Positions 17,387 through 27,159 of a stretch of DNA of 33,715 nt are shown here, piece by piece. A program made the translations under genes and the position numbers. This stretch comes from Desulfurococcales archaeon (GTDB lineage: Archaea; Thermoproteota; Thermoprotei_A; Sulfolobales; Acidilobaceae): positions 1-33,715 of the forward strand of contig WAOQ01000046.1 of NCBI GenBank assembly GCA_015521205.1. Direction: 5' to 3'. The notes under the pieces are model-generated. The model saw only the letters and a program-made list of their open reading frames with translations. It did no database searches and was not told the DNA's origin. Every line of letters starts with the position of its first letter. Position 1 is the stretch's first letter.

Positions 17387-18574
17387 TTACTCGAAGATTC
17401 TTAAGAAAGAATATGTTCCAGTAGAGTATTGGGGTACCATATTTTTTATATAATTGGGCAGATCTCTACTTTTCACCGCTATTTGTTCTCCATTTTCTCG
17501 GACACGGAGTGTTACTAGTCCGGTCTCAGCTTCCTTCTTTCCTATCACTGCTGTCACTAAACTCCATAGCTGTCCTGCTTCGCGCAATTTCCTCCCTACC
17601 GACATTTTTCTAGCGTCTACTATTATCCGATAGTTCTTGGAAAGGTCGTCATCCAACAGCTCTATTACGTAATCACGTGTTTCAGGCATTGAGACAATGT
17701 ATAAATGCACTGGAGCGAGTTGTGGGGGAAGAATAGGTGTTTTACCTTGCTGGGCTTGCTTTAACTCTTCCCATATCTTAACCGCGGTGAGATAGTAAAG
17801 TGGCATTGCTTCACATGAATCGTTTTTACAAAACGCTATCAAACGCTTATCGTGATACACCCCGTCGCCCGAATCTTCATATGATATACCTAGCAGGGAA
17901 AATAGTTCCTTCAATTCTTCCTTATTTCCGCGTATTGTTTCATTTATACTGGAGATCCATAGTTTGGGTTGGTTACCAAGAAAACTTGTTCTTTTTATCA
18001 TCATGTTGTGAAAAGCATTTCGTGCCAAGTCTGTTATCAGTAGAGAAACCCAGCCCTGGCTACCATAGCCCCATCGTTTGAAGGTCTCGGCATACGTCTT
18101 TGGGAGATCGCCCCATTCCCATGGTGCTTCCCATCTCTTGTTTTTTACTTCTTTGCCCGGGAGAAAGGTCTTAGATAATTCACTTAGTGGATGCCCTTTA
18201 CAGTGAAGTTTGAACTCCTTATACCAACCGAATGGAGCATAGTATACATTTTCGTGCTTCGAAGACATAATTTCAACTATTTTGTGTAGTAGTCTAAGAG
18301 CTTTTGAAGGTTTAGCTAAATTAGTTGATAGATGTGCATAAGGATAGATAACTATCGAAGATGCTTTCACGGTTTCAGTATAATTTAATATCTCATCACA
18401 AACCTCATGTATTATTTCTTCTGTATCCCCTTCTTCTATAGAGACAAAGACTACGATTGTGTTATCGAGCGGCTCTACCAATTCCTGTGGGGGGTCTCTT
18501 AGTTGCGGATTCTTTATAGCTGGTCTGTGGACTTTGTACCAAAAACCATCCACATGAAGCAACATTAATCTCAT
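17387..18574 (-). CDS. Freestanding archaeal threonyl-tRNA synthetase editing protein (ThrRS-ed: N-terminal editing domain plus anticodon-binding domain)
   Basis: MRLMLLHVDGFWYKVHRPAIK...VIYPYAHLSTNLAKPSKALRLLHKIVEIM...VYYAPFGWYKEFKLHCKGHPLSELSK (archaeal N2 editing domain). C-terminus LAPVHLYIVSMPETRDYVIELLDDDL...RKMSVGRKLREAGQLW...VTLRVRENGEQ (anticodon-binding). No class II catalytic core between them. Confidence 0.85.
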   Translation of the reverse strand: MRLMLLHVDGFWYKVHRPAIKNPQLRDPPQELVEPLDNTIVVFVSIEEGDTEEIIHEVCDEILNYTETVKASSIVIYPYAHLSTNLAKPSKALRLLHKIVEIMSSKHENVYYAPFGWYKEFKLHCKGHPLSELSKTFLPGKEVKNKRWEAPWEWGDLPKTYAETFKRWGYGSQGWVSLLITDLARNAFHNMMIKRTSFLGNQPKLWISSINETIRGNKEELKELFSLLGISYEDSGDGVYHDKRLIAFCKNDSCEAMPLYYLTAVKIWEELKQAQQGKTPILPPQLAPVHLYIVSMPETRDYVIELLDDDLSKNYRIIVDARKMSVGRKLREAGQLWSLVTAVIGKKEAETGLVTLRVRENGEQIAVKSRDLPNYIKNMVPQYSTGTYSFLRIFE

Positions 18575-18745
18575 GGTTCTCGCCCACTTTATTTTCAGTA
18601 GAAACAATCTATAAAGAGTGTAAACCCCCTCCCTCCAAGAGACATTCAGACCTGGTATCACCATCTTTAATTAAGCCCAATTAATCACTACAACATGGGT
18701 TCCTGGTGAATCTTACCGGGTATGATACTCACACGAGGTGGAAGA

Positions 18746-19726
18746 ATGGCACCGCAAAACAAAGAAGCTGTAGAAGAAGAAACCGGACTCGAAAGGATAG
18801 CGAAACTCCCTGGAATAGGTCCAGCCACGGTATCAAAGTTGAAGGATGCTGGATACACTACACTTCAAGCTATAGCTGTGGTAACCCCTGAAGAACTACA
18901 TGCTGATACGGGAATCCCACTTGTAACTGCTCAGAAAATAATCAGTGCTGCTAGAGAAGCTCTTCACATAACTTTCAAAACTGCGTATGAATTGAAAAAA
19001 GAACGAATGACTGTAAAGAAGATTACTACATCGAGCAAAAACCTGGACAGCCTACTAGGAGGCGGGGTAGAGACTAGGATAGTAACTGAATTCTTCGGAG
19101 AATATGGTAGCGGTAAAACACAGATATGTCATCAGTTATCAGTAAATGTTCAATTGCCAGAAGAGCAAGGTGGACTTTTAGGAAAAGCAGTCTATGTTGA
19201 TAGTGAAGGGACGTTTAGATGGGAACGCATCGAAGCAATGGCAAAAGGTGTGGGACTCGATCCAGACGAGGTTATGAAAAACATATATTGGATACGTGCG
19301 ATGAATAGCAACCACCAAATGGAAATTGTTAGCAAGCTATTCGATTTTGTACCTAAAGAGAATGTAAAGCTAGTAGTAGTCGACTCTGTTACTAGTCATT
19401 TTAGGGCCGAATATGCTGGACGAGAAAACCTAGCTGTCCGCCAACAAAAGCTAAACAGACATCTACACCAATTGATACGATTAGCGGAAGTCTATGATGT
19501 CGCAGTTGTTATAACAAATCAAGTCATGGCACGACCAGATGTCTTCTATGGCGATCCCACACAAGCTGTGGGCGGACATGTCTTATACCATGCTCCAGGT
19601 GTAAGAGTCCAGCTGAAAAGGAGTAGAGGAAACAAGAGAATAGCTAGAATAGTGGACGCACCACACTTACCGGAAGGTGAGACCGTGTTCTCTATAACCG
19701 AGTGGGGTATACGAGATCCGGACTAA
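18746..19726 (+). CDS. radA: DNA repair/recombination protein RadA
   Basis: HhH N-terminus [24 protein letters not shown], Walker [48 protein letters not shown]. Confidence 0.97.
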   Translation: MAPQNKEAVEEETGLERIAKLPGIGPATVSKLKDAGYTTLQAIAVVTPEELHADTGIPLVTAQKIISAAREALHITFKTAYELKKERMTVKKITTSSKNLDSLLGGGVETRIVTEFFGEYGSGKTQICHQLSVNVQLPEEQGGLLGKAVYVDSEGTFRWERIEAMAKGVGLDPDEVMKNIYWIRAMNSNHQMEIVSKLFDFVPKENVKLVVVDSVTSHFRAEYAGRENLAVRQQKLNRHLHQLIRLAEVYDVAVVITNQVMARPDVFYGDPTQAVGGHVLYHAPGVRVQLKRSRGNKRIARIVDAPHLPEGETVFSITEWGIRDPD

Positions 19727-20100
19727 CTATTTTCATTTATTAGAAATCTAAACCTAAACCTGCTCCCTGTCCATACACTTTCCCACACAACGTAACCATC
19801 GACAACGCCACGTGAATAAGGGATACGATGAAAAAGACCTGATAATCGATCCTTAACGAGAATCTTTTTCCTTTCTACAAGATATTCTTTTCCGTGAACA
19901 GTATAGATATGGCATTTTATTCCGTCCCATAATAACCATATGTAAGTTCTACCTTCTCTTCCTGTTATAGTTATGGGAAAGAGAACCTTCTCTAACTGAT
20001 CTATATTTCTGGTAGTGTAACTTGTATGGATTACGTGGACCGATGGCACTCTACTATATCCTTTTTTCTTCAAAATATCCAAACACTTTTCATGCGTCAA
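19723..20100 (-). CDS. Hypothetical protein
   Basis: 125-aa ORF, convergent with and overlapping radA by 4 nt, divergent from the prepilin peptidase gene. Confidence 0.5.
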   Translation of the reverse strand: MTHEKCLDILKKKGYSRVPSVHVIHTSYTTRNIDQLEKVLFPITITGREGRTYIWLLWDGIKCHIYTVHGKEYLVERKKILVKDRLSGLFHRIPYSRGVVDGYVVWESVWTGSRFRFRFLINENS

Positions 20101-20112
20101 AGGGGTGGCACC

Positions 20113-20853
20113 GTGGATTATGGCTTGGTGAGAGCGGTTCTAATATTATTATTACTCCTGCCTCCGGCCTACTGGGATCTGCGTACACGCGAAATTGAAC
20201 CTAAATACTGGGTTTTAGCTGGTGTTATCGTTGCTTTCTCAAGTTTAATCAGTTACAAGGATATACTTGCATGGGATCATAGGCTTCTTATGGTGTATAT
20301 AATAACAAGTCTACTCGTCCTAGGCGTTTTGACCATTTCTTACTTGGCCGGCATAATGGGTGGCGCCGATCTATTTGCCCTAGCAATGATATCGATAGGA
20401 GTACCCGAGAGTTATATGGGATCCGTCCTTGGGATACCTTTCCTTACACTTCTTTACGCATCTCTCGCATCCATGGTTCTACCTGTGAGCTTCTGTATAG
20501 GAAACATCATAAAATATAGAAGACATCTTAGAAACAGACCTAAAATCCTATGTTTACTGGGACTACCGTTCACCGCCGAGCGTTTGTCCAAAAACCCCGG
20601 CTTTTGGTTCCCATTAGAAATTTATGATGAAGATGGAAACAAGAAAATCAGATTCTCATTTAATGTAGAAGAAGAACCCGAAGATATTAGGAGACAATTT
20701 AAAAAACTCCTCGACAAAGGGATCCTAAATAAAGATGATATAATCTATTCAACACCGGGAATACCGTTCATAATTTTCATCGTGATAGGCTATATTATAG
20801 GCATATTATTCGGAGACACGCCTATAACGACCTTTCTGGGCGTGATAACATGA
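20113..20853 (+). CDS. Archaeal prepilin/preflagellin peptidase (A24 family, FlaK/PibD-like)
   Basis: AYWDLRTREIEPKYWVL (first catalytic Asp) and AGIMGGADLFALAMISIG (GxGD-like second Asp) in a multi-TM protein. GTG 20113 preceded by AGGGGTGG. Confidence 0.88.
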   Translation: MDYGLVRAVLILLLLLPPAYWDLRTREIEPKYWVLAGVIVAFSSLISYKDILAWDHRLLMVYIITSLLVLGVLTISYLAGIMGGADLFALAMISIGVPESYMGSVLGIPFLTLLYASLASMVLPVSFCIGNIIKYRRHLRNRPKILCLLGLPFTAERLSKNPGFWFPLEIYDEDGNKKIRFSFNVEEEPEDIRRQFKKLLDKGILNKDDIIYSTPGIPFIIFIVIGYIIGILFGDTPITTFLGVIT

Positions 20854-21395
20854 GTGGAGAAGAGGTTAACAGGTTAGCCATTCTCTGGGCGCCCTGGAGA
20901 ATCAAATATATACGTGAAAGCGTGGGGAAGAAGGCTACTCATTGTATTTTCTGTGAAGCACTAAAGCTTCCAGATAATGAAAGCCTAATACTTCTCCGTT
21001 CAACCTACGCGTACGTCATAATGAACGCCTTCCCCTACAACAATGGACACCTCCTTATAACACCATACCGCCATATAGCAACACTAGAACAATTAGATGA
21101 TTGTGAAATACAAGATATACACCGGCTCATGAAAATCTCTCTCAAAATACTTCGCAAGGCTATGAATCCACATGGTTTTAACATAGGGATAAACTTGGGA
21201 AGGGTCGCGGGGGCCGGCATCGACGATCACGTCCACGTTCACATAGTACCTCGTTGGAACGGAGATACCAACTTTATGACAACCATTGGAGGAACCCGCG
21301 TTATACCACAAAGCCTCCGAGATCTCTATTCCCAACTAAAACCATTGTTCGAAGAAGAAGACAAGAAAACAAGGAGGGTCGACTGTCAAAAATGA
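20850..21395 (+). CDS. HIT family hydrolase
   Basis: CIFCEAL...VIMNAFPYNNGHLLITPYRHIATLEQL...INLGRVAGAGIDDHVHVHIVPRWNGDTNFM (HxHxH). Confidence 0.93.
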   Translation: MSGEEVNRLAILWAPWRIKYIRESVGKKATHCIFCEALKLPDNESLILLRSTYAYVIMNAFPYNNGHLLITPYRHIATLEQLDDCEIQDIHRLMKISLKILRKAMNPHGFNIGINLGRVAGAGIDDHVHVHIVPRWNGDTNFMTTIGGTRVIPQSLRDLYSQLKPLFEEEDKKTRRVDCQK

Positions 21396-22393
21396 TCTAC
21401 ATACTCACACATACGGATCTTGACGGTGTCGGGGCCGCGGCAGCCTATCTACTTGTCAGAAACCTAAAAATCACCGATGCTTCGGTCGCATTTGTAGAAC
21501 CCTACAATCTCGGAGAGACGCTGAAACAATACACAGAGTACCTTGAGCCGAGGGATACCGTTGCGATAATGGACTTAGGACAACCTGGGCGGGAATGGAA
21601 TCATTTACTATCAGTCATTCAAAAAATTACCCGAAAGGGGATAAATGTAGAATGGTATGATCACCATGTATGGGATAAGGAGGACATCGAAAAACTCCGT
21701 GATCTCGGGGTTAACGTTGCGATAGATAGAACCACATGTGCGGCGGGGGTCGTCTCTCGATACTCCCGCAAAATCTACGGGGAACCAAACGGTAAGCTAG
21801 CAAAATACTTAGAAGAACTAGAATCAAGTATCTGTGCAGCAGATCTATGGAGATGGAACCATCCTCTAGCACCAAAACTTTTCCGTGTCGTTTCGCTCCA
21901 TGGTGCAAAAGGAGATGCACGGCGAAGATTAGTCCTGGGAAAACTAGTTTCACTAAGATTATGGGATGATGAATTAGAAGAAATACTGATTGATTACGTT
22001 GATGCAGAACTCTCAAATTACGGAAGAATAACCAAACACACAATAAAAGTAGAGGCAGACAACTGTGTTATAGCAGGCGTAGTAAAACCGTATGGGCCAC
22101 CCTCAAACAGTTTCATCGGTGCATACCTCTTAGCAAGGTTTAATGCCGATATAGCAGTTATAATACGTGAAAACGGTGCTATTTCGCTCAGAAGCCGTAC
22201 AATAGATGTCCAAAGGATCGCAAAACGCCTTGGTGGAGGGGGACACCCGAAAGCCGCTGGAGCCAAGATAGAATTAGGATTATTAGATAGGCTCTTTAAA
22301 AGAATTCTACCAAAAAGATTTACTGCACGGGTTTTGGGAATAGTACTTCGCGAAGCATTATCAATGGGTCTATGCAAACAATCATCGTTATAA
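21392..22393 (+). CDS. DHH/DHHA1 family phosphoesterase
   Basis: MIYILTHTDLDGVGAAAAYLL...WYDHHVW...LGGGGHPKAAGAKI. ATGA overlap with the HIT gene; track start over-extended. Confidence 0.88.
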   Translation: MIYILTHTDLDGVGAAAAYLLVRNLKITDASVAFVEPYNLGETLKQYTEYLEPRDTVAIMDLGQPGREWNHLLSVIQKITRKGINVEWYDHHVWDKEDIEKLRDLGVNVAIDRTTCAAGVVSRYSRKIYGEPNGKLAKYLEELESSICAADLWRWNHPLAPKLFRVVSLHGAKGDARRRLVLGKLVSLRLWDDELEEILIDYVDAELSNYGRITKHTIKVEADNCVIAGVVKPYGPPSNSFIGAYLLARFNADIAVIIRENGAISLRSRTIDVQRIAKRLGGGGHPKAAGAKIELGLLDRLFKRILPKRFTARVLGIVLREALSMGLCKQSSL

Positions 22394-22460
22394 AGGGGTT
22401 TCACCATCTGGATAAGTTTTTGTAGTAGGTTGATGTCAGTGAGACCAGGGAGGATGCGCT

Positions 22461-23480
22461 ATGGGAGCACGAAAACATCACACGCCGAGACGTGGAAGTC
22501 TAGGTGTACGGCCTAGAAAAAGGGCGGCCAGGCTAGTACCCAGAGTGAAGAGTTGGCCGGAACCGCAACTAGAGGAACCCAAATTGCTAGGCTTCCTCGG
22601 ATATAAGGCTGGAATGACACACGTATTCTATGTTGACCCCTTCAAAGAATCACCCACCTATGGGAAAGAGATCTTCAGGCCGGTCACAGTTATCGAAACA
22701 CCACCCGTCTTACCCCTTGCAATAAGGGCATATGGATATGACCCTAACAGAGGAAGATTCACTCTCAGCGAAGCTTGGTCTACACCCCCAGAGGAACTAG
22801 AACTATACAGGAAAATCAAAACCATAGGAGCTTCCGACTTCGAAAACAAACTATCAACTATCGAATCATCGCTGGAAAAAGTAAAAGAAATACGAGTAAT
22901 CATCGCGACACAACCAAAACTAATCTCCGGAATCCCTAAAAAGAAGCCAGATCTGTTAGAGGTAAAAATCGGCGGTGGAGACATACAATCACAGTTAGAA
23001 TACGCGAAGAAGATCATAGGGAACCCCCTGCCTGTAGACAAAGTATTCAAACCATATCAGCTGGTAGACGTAATAGCAGTTACTAAAGGTAAAGGATTCC
23101 AAGGAGTTATCAAGAGGTTCGGAGTAAAAGAACTACCACGATGGCACAAACATAGAAAGGGATCCAGGAAATCAGGTTCACGTAGCCACGGCAGAGGGAC
23201 ATGGTCCGAAACACCACAAGCCGGACAAATGGGATATCATAGGAGAACCGATTACAACAAACTAATCCTAGATATAGGGTCAAACGGCTACGATATTACT
23301 CCTCGAGGAGGTTTCCTTCATTACGGTGTAGTAAGGAACAGCTACTTGCTACTAGAAGGCACAGTCCCAGGCCCGGTTAAGAGGCCTATCGTTATACGGC
23401 ATGCTATAAGGCCACATCCAATAGGCGATGTTAAGCTAAACCTAACCTATGTAAGCTTATCATCCAAGCAAGGCAATTGA
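22461..23480 (+). CDS. rpl3: Ribosomal protein L3
   Basis: MGARKHHTPRRGSLGVRPRKRA...FLGYKAGMTHV...VTKGKGFQGVIKRFGV...GSRSHGRGTWSETPQAGQMGYHRRT. Confidence 0.97.
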   Translation: MGARKHHTPRRGSLGVRPRKRAARLVPRVKSWPEPQLEEPKLLGFLGYKAGMTHVFYVDPFKESPTYGKEIFRPVTVIETPPVLPLAIRAYGYDPNRGRFTLSEAWSTPPEELELYRKIKTIGASDFENKLSTIESSLEKVKEIRVIIATQPKLISGIPKKKPDLLEVKIGGGDIQSQLEYAKKIIGNPLPVDKVFKPYQLVDVIAVTKGKGFQGVIKRFGVKELPRWHKHRKGSRKSGSRSHGRGTWSETPQAGQMGYHRRTDYNKLILDIGSNGYDITPRGGFLHYGVVRNSYLLLEGTVPGPVKRPIVIRHAIRPHPIGDVKLNLTYVSLSSKQGN

Positions 23481-23495
23481 TGAGAGGTGAAAACA

Positions 23496-24311
23496 ATGAA
23501 GTTCCATACCTATCTGGCATACTACTCGAAAACACCCAGGTATGGGCTGTACTACGACCAGGATAAGGGAGAACTATACGACTATGAACTACCGCCACTA
23601 TTTTCATTCCCGGTCCGTAAGGACTTAATAAAACGGGTCTTCTTCGCAGAATTTACCGCTAAGCTACAACCGCAGGGAAGAGATCCCCTAGCTGGAAAAA
23701 GGACAAGCGCTGAAAGCTGGGGGGCTCACCACGGTGTTTCCAGGGTTCCTAGGATAAAGGGTAGTTCCAGAGCGGCCTTAGTAAATATGACAGTCGGAGG
23801 TAGACGGGCCCATCCTCCTAGAACAGAGAAGATCATCGTAGAACGGGTAAATAAAAAGGAAAGAATACTAGGAACCATAAGTGCCTTAGCTGCCACTAGT
23901 GCCGTTGATCTTGTAAGAGCCCGGGGACACTTGTTCAGTGTTGATAAGTTACCAATCATCGTGTCTAACCAAGTTGAAGGTCATATAGCAAAAACCAAAC
24001 AGGCACGAGAACTCCTTGCAACAATTGGTGTCCTTGACGACGTGATAAAATCGGAAGCGTCCATAAGGTATAGGGCTGGAAAGGGGAAGATGCGTGGTCG
24101 ACGTTATAAAGAAAGGAAAAGTATCTTATTCATAGTATCCCATATAAACTCTCCTCTAGCTATGGCAGTAAGGAACTTGCCTGGTATCGATGTTGCCACG
24201 GGCAAGAATGTCAGTGTACTGGAACTGGCCCCGGGCGCCGTTCCCGGTCGTTTAACAGTAATCACGGAATCTGCCCTTGAACAACTGAAGGAGCGTTTCG
24301 GGGTGATCTGA
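23496..24311 (+). CDS. rpl4: Ribosomal protein L4
   Basis: [56 protein letters not shown]...[11 protein letters not shown]. Confidence 0.97.
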   Translation: MKFHTYLAYYSKTPRYGLYYDQDKGELYDYELPPLFSFPVRKDLIKRVFFAEFTAKLQPQGRDPLAGKRTSAESWGAHHGVSRVPRIKGSSRAALVNMTVGGRRAHPPRTEKIIVERVNKKERILGTISALAATSAVDLVRARGHLFSVDKLPIIVSNQVEGHIAKTKQARELLATIGVLDDVIKSEASIRYRAGKGKMRGRRYKERKSILFIVSHINSPLAMAVRNLPGIDVATGKNVSVLELAPGAVPGRLTVITESALEQLKERFGVI

Positions 24312-24313
24312 AA

Positions 24314-24577
24314 ATGAAAGAGCCTACGAAGGTTCTCTTATATCCTGTTTCCACAGAGAAGACGCACTTGTTGGCAGAGAAGGAGAATACCATTGTATTC
24401 GTGGTAGCAAGAGAGGCTACTAAAGCCGATATAAAGTATGCTTTAGAAAAGCTATACGAGGTAAAAGTCGAAAAGGTAAACACTCTAATAACGCCTAAAG
24501 GACAGAAAAAAGCTTACATTAAACTCTCAAAGGAGTTCTCTGCTGAAGAGCTGTTAACAAGACTAGGCGTAGCCTAG
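24314..24577 (+). CDS. rpl23: Ribosomal protein L23
   Basis: [65 protein letters not shown]. Confidence 0.96.
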   Translation: MKEPTKVLLYPVSTEKTHLLAEKENTIVFVVAREATKADIKYALEKLYEVKVEKVNTLITPKGQKKAYIKLSKEFSAEELLTRLGVA

Positions 24578-24663
24578 CCTTACCAAACCAGTACAAGTTA
24601 CTTTTATTCATAATTTCTTTCAGCTATGTTCGATGAAAAGATTTGTGTCATCCTGGTTGTTTT

Positions 24664-25539
24664 CTAGTTAGACGTCTCCTCATGTTGTTTGAGATATTCA
24701 ATGACCTTATTTGCTATGTCTAGGAATGCCTTGGACGCAGGGCTATCGGGATATTCCAGGAAGAATACTTGTCCAGCATCATTTGCTTCTCTTATCCTCG
24801 GATCTATAGGAACGCCGCCCAAGTAGTTAATCTTGAATTCCTTAGCTAACTCTTCAGCTGCACCCTTACCAAATATGTAATGTTTTGTTCCATCTGGGCA
24901 CTCAAAATACGTCATATTTTCCACGATACCTATTACCGGGATGTTTAGCCTATTCGTGAATGCGATCGCCTTCTTCACCACGACCTTTGAGACCTCGGAG
25001 GGTATAGTTACTATAACAGACCCGGTTAGCCCGTGTATCAGCTGCGCTATGGTCAACTGTTCATCTCCGGTACCCGGCGGGAGATCAATGAGTAGAATAT
25101 CTAATTCTCCCCAGTCGACTTCCGCTAATAGTTGCCTAATAGCGCCGGTCTTCATAGGTCCGCGCCAGATCACAGGAGTATCCTCGCTAGGTATCAACAA
25201 TCCTATGGACACTACTTTTACTCCCAAGGCACCAACGGCGGGTTGTATACCGTTAAATGTAGCGTAGAGTCCTGTTCCTTCTTTTAATCCCAACATTTTC
25301 GGTATTGACGGACCATGTATATCTGCGTCGAACACGCCTACTTTGTAACCTTTCGATGCAAGTGCTGTTGCTAGGCTTGCTGTTACAAACGATTTCCCTA
25401 CGCCACCCTTACCACTCAAGACGACTAGTTTATGTTTTATTCTAGCCATGTTTTGGGCAACTTTCTTCTGCATCTCTTGGATCTCTTTCATACGTTGAGC
25501 AAGAGCCTTGTAATCCTGTTTGTACGCCAAAGTATTCAC
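24664..25539 (-). CDS. Mrp/NBP35 (ApbC) family P-loop ATPase
   Basis: KHKLVVLSGKGGVGKSFVTASLATALASKGYKVGVFDADIHGPSIPKMLG...LPPGTGDEQLTIAQLI. Confidence 0.94.
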   Translation of the reverse strand: MNTLAYKQDYKALAQRMKEIQEMQKKVAQNMARIKHKLVVLSGKGGVGKSFVTASLATALASKGYKVGVFDADIHGPSIPKMLGLKEGTGLYATFNGIQPAVGALGVKVVSIGLLIPSEDTPVIWRGPMKTGAIRQLLAEVDWGELDILLIDLPPGTGDEQLTIAQLIHGLTGSVIVTIPSEVSKVVVKKAIAFTNRLNIPVIGIVENMTYFECPDGTKHYIFGKGAAEELAKEFKINYLGGVPIDPRIREANDAGQVFFLEYPDSPASKAFLDIANKVIEYLKQHEETSN

Positions 25540-25621
25540 CTCTCCAAACCATATTCCACTAGGTGATAGTGTGCCAGCCTGTAAGTATAAATGAATGTTA
25601 TATACTTTCTTTGAGAAAAAC

Positions 25622-25710
25622 TACTTCAGGCGATGAGGTGTTTGCCGAGTACCGACAACGTACCTGGCATTATGGGGAGAAACGGGACAGCCGAGCCTCT
25701 CTGAGGGAAT
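25622..25710 (+). ncRNA. Candidate small RNA (GC-rich island, C-box-like GCGATGA and CTGA)
   Basis: CTACTTCAGGCGATGAGGTGTTTGCCGAGTACC...GCCGAGCCTCTCTGAGGGA. TATA-like TTATATAC ~25 nt upstream; CCTC/GAGG hairpin at the 3' side. Confidence 0.3.
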
Positions 25711-25748
25711 CGATATTTATCTCTATTCGAATTTAAGAGGAAAATTTG

Positions 25749-25795
25749 GCCCCGATGAACGAGGGTGCAAGCAGGCGTTAGGTGGCCGGAGCAGG
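25749..25795 (+). ncRNA. Candidate small RNA (GC-rich island with K-turn/K-loop-like CCCCGATGAACGAGGG)
   Basis: GGCCCCGATGAACGAGGGTGCAAGCAGGCGTTAGGTGGCCGGAGCAGG: GGCC/GGCC outer pairing, CC(C)/GGG around GATGAACGA. Box A-like TTTAAG lies upstream. Confidence 0.25.
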
Positions 25796-25801
25796 TAAAA
25801 A

Positions 25802-26548
25802 CTACATATTAAGCGTTAAGAGGGGCCTTATTTCTGGCACCCGTTCTCTCCACCTGGCTCCCAAGGCATAGACGACATAGCTGCAACATATCTTCATACC
25901 TGCTTTTTCCGCTATATCGTAAAGCGACTCTATTGTTCCACCGTCTATCGTTATGTCATCGAGAATCATTACCTTGGCTCCTCTGTATTCCTCTGAAAGG
26001 GGAATGTAATATTCTCGTAGACTGTCGTGTGAGCCGCCTAGCCCTGCTACGTATTTTTGCCATAAAATGTTTCTTCTGCGTTTCGCTATTATTAGCCTTG
26101 AACATGTCTGGTAGGAAAAGAACACTCCCAGGGGTATGCCACCGCTTTCTGGAACCATTACATAGTCTATATAATCGGGCTGTATTCCCTCCTCTTCGAG
26201 GTGTTTAATTAGGAGTAGAGAAACGAAAACTATGGCCTCTGGATCAGTGTTAAGTCGATATGCAGAAACTCCTCTTATACTTGTATCTAGGTAATCCCTG
26301 AGGACGTGGTGGATTAAGCTCTTTTTCTTGTATAGTTGCTCGATGTTATGGAGATGTTTATCGCTAGGAAGTACCTTTCCCGTTGCATATCGGGAAACCA
26401 GTGAGATCGGTATATTGGTCTCTTCGGAGATCCTCTGTAATGTGAAGTATCTTCTTAAAACTTGTAGAAATACGGTTGAACTAATTTTCCGCTCGTACAT
26501 TACTCTTTTATTAACGCACATACCACGTGGAGAGTGTGTCGCTCTCAA
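25802..26548 (-). CDS. HTH plus phosphoribosyltransferase-domain regulator (GfcR-like)
   Basis: N-terminal HTH (TLQRISEETNIPISLVSRYATGKVLPS) plus PRTase fold with AKVMILDDITIDGGTIESLYDIAEKAG. Confidence 0.75.
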   Translation of the reverse strand: MRATHSPRGMCVNKRVMYERKISSTVFLQVLRRYFTLQRISEETNIPISLVSRYATGKVLPSDKHLHNIEQLYKKKSLIHHVLRDYLDTSIRGVSAYRLNTDPEAIVFVSLLLIKHLEEEGIQPDYIDYVMVPESGGIPLGVFFSYQTCSRLIIAKRRRNILWQKYVAGLGGSHDSLREYYIPLSEEYRGAKVMILDDITIDGGTIESLYDIAEKAGMKICCSYVVYALGARWRERVPEIRPLLTLNM

Positions 26549-26739
26549 TTCCGTACACCTTTCCGTTGCTAGCTACCCGCCGTTGACATGATGGTTTCCT
26601 ATTTTTGCATATTCATGCATATTTAAAATATACCCGCAAGATTTCTGTGAAGACATATGTTTTTACAGTATCAATACAATAATACACTGCGGGGGGTGAG
26701 CGAGGTTTTAAGAGCGTAGAGCCTCGTGGAGGCGGGGCG

Positions 26740-27159
26740 GTGACTAAAGAACCCACGCAGCGACCCCGCATATGTTTACAGGACGTAATGGAATATGACT
26801 GGGACGCTATCCAAGCGGAACTGTTGTCTTCAGGGGGATTCAGAGTATTACTACTCTTGGGTACCTATGGGGAAAGCTTCATTTTGGCGGCTGAGGCGGA
26901 ACCTATAGGATTCGGGGATTGTCTAGAGCCTCAAGTCTTCTACCTCGCATCGTGTAAAGAAACCGAACCCGTTGACGATAGAATATTATCGGTTGCCTCG
27001 ATAGCAGACAAGATAGAGTATAGGAAAGGATGTTTTTATATCATTTTTAATTTAAGAGGAACCAGAGAGCTGCTTCGTGTATACGAAATGGTTACCTCCA
27101 AGCTAGGAATAAAAACCGAGAGAACCATTCGAGGACACTGGGTTGTCGACGATGCCTAG
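26740..27159 (+). CDS. Hypothetical protein, translationally coupled to XPB
   Basis: 139-aa ORF, GTG start preceded by GGAGGCGGGGCG; 8-nt overlap with XPB ATG 27152. Confidence 0.55.
   Translation: MTKEPTQRPRICLQDVMEYDWDAIQAELLSSGGFRVLLLLGTYGESFILAAEAEPIGFGDCLEPQVFYLASCKETEPVDDRILSVASIADKIEYRKGCFYIIFNLRGTRELLRVYEMVTSKLGIKTERTIRGHWVVDDA

Noticed and set aside
25630-25700. GGCGATGAGG...TTGCC resembles the 5' stem of a fluoride riboswitch
   Set aside because: The downstream pseudoknot partner and conserved 3' segment do not fit at the required spacing, and there is no plus-strand gene directly downstream.
26686-26739. GCGAGG...CCTCGT hairpin just before the 139-aa ORF
   Set aside because: Short (6 bp) and GC-rich by composition; could be a leader hairpin but not separable from chance without homologs.
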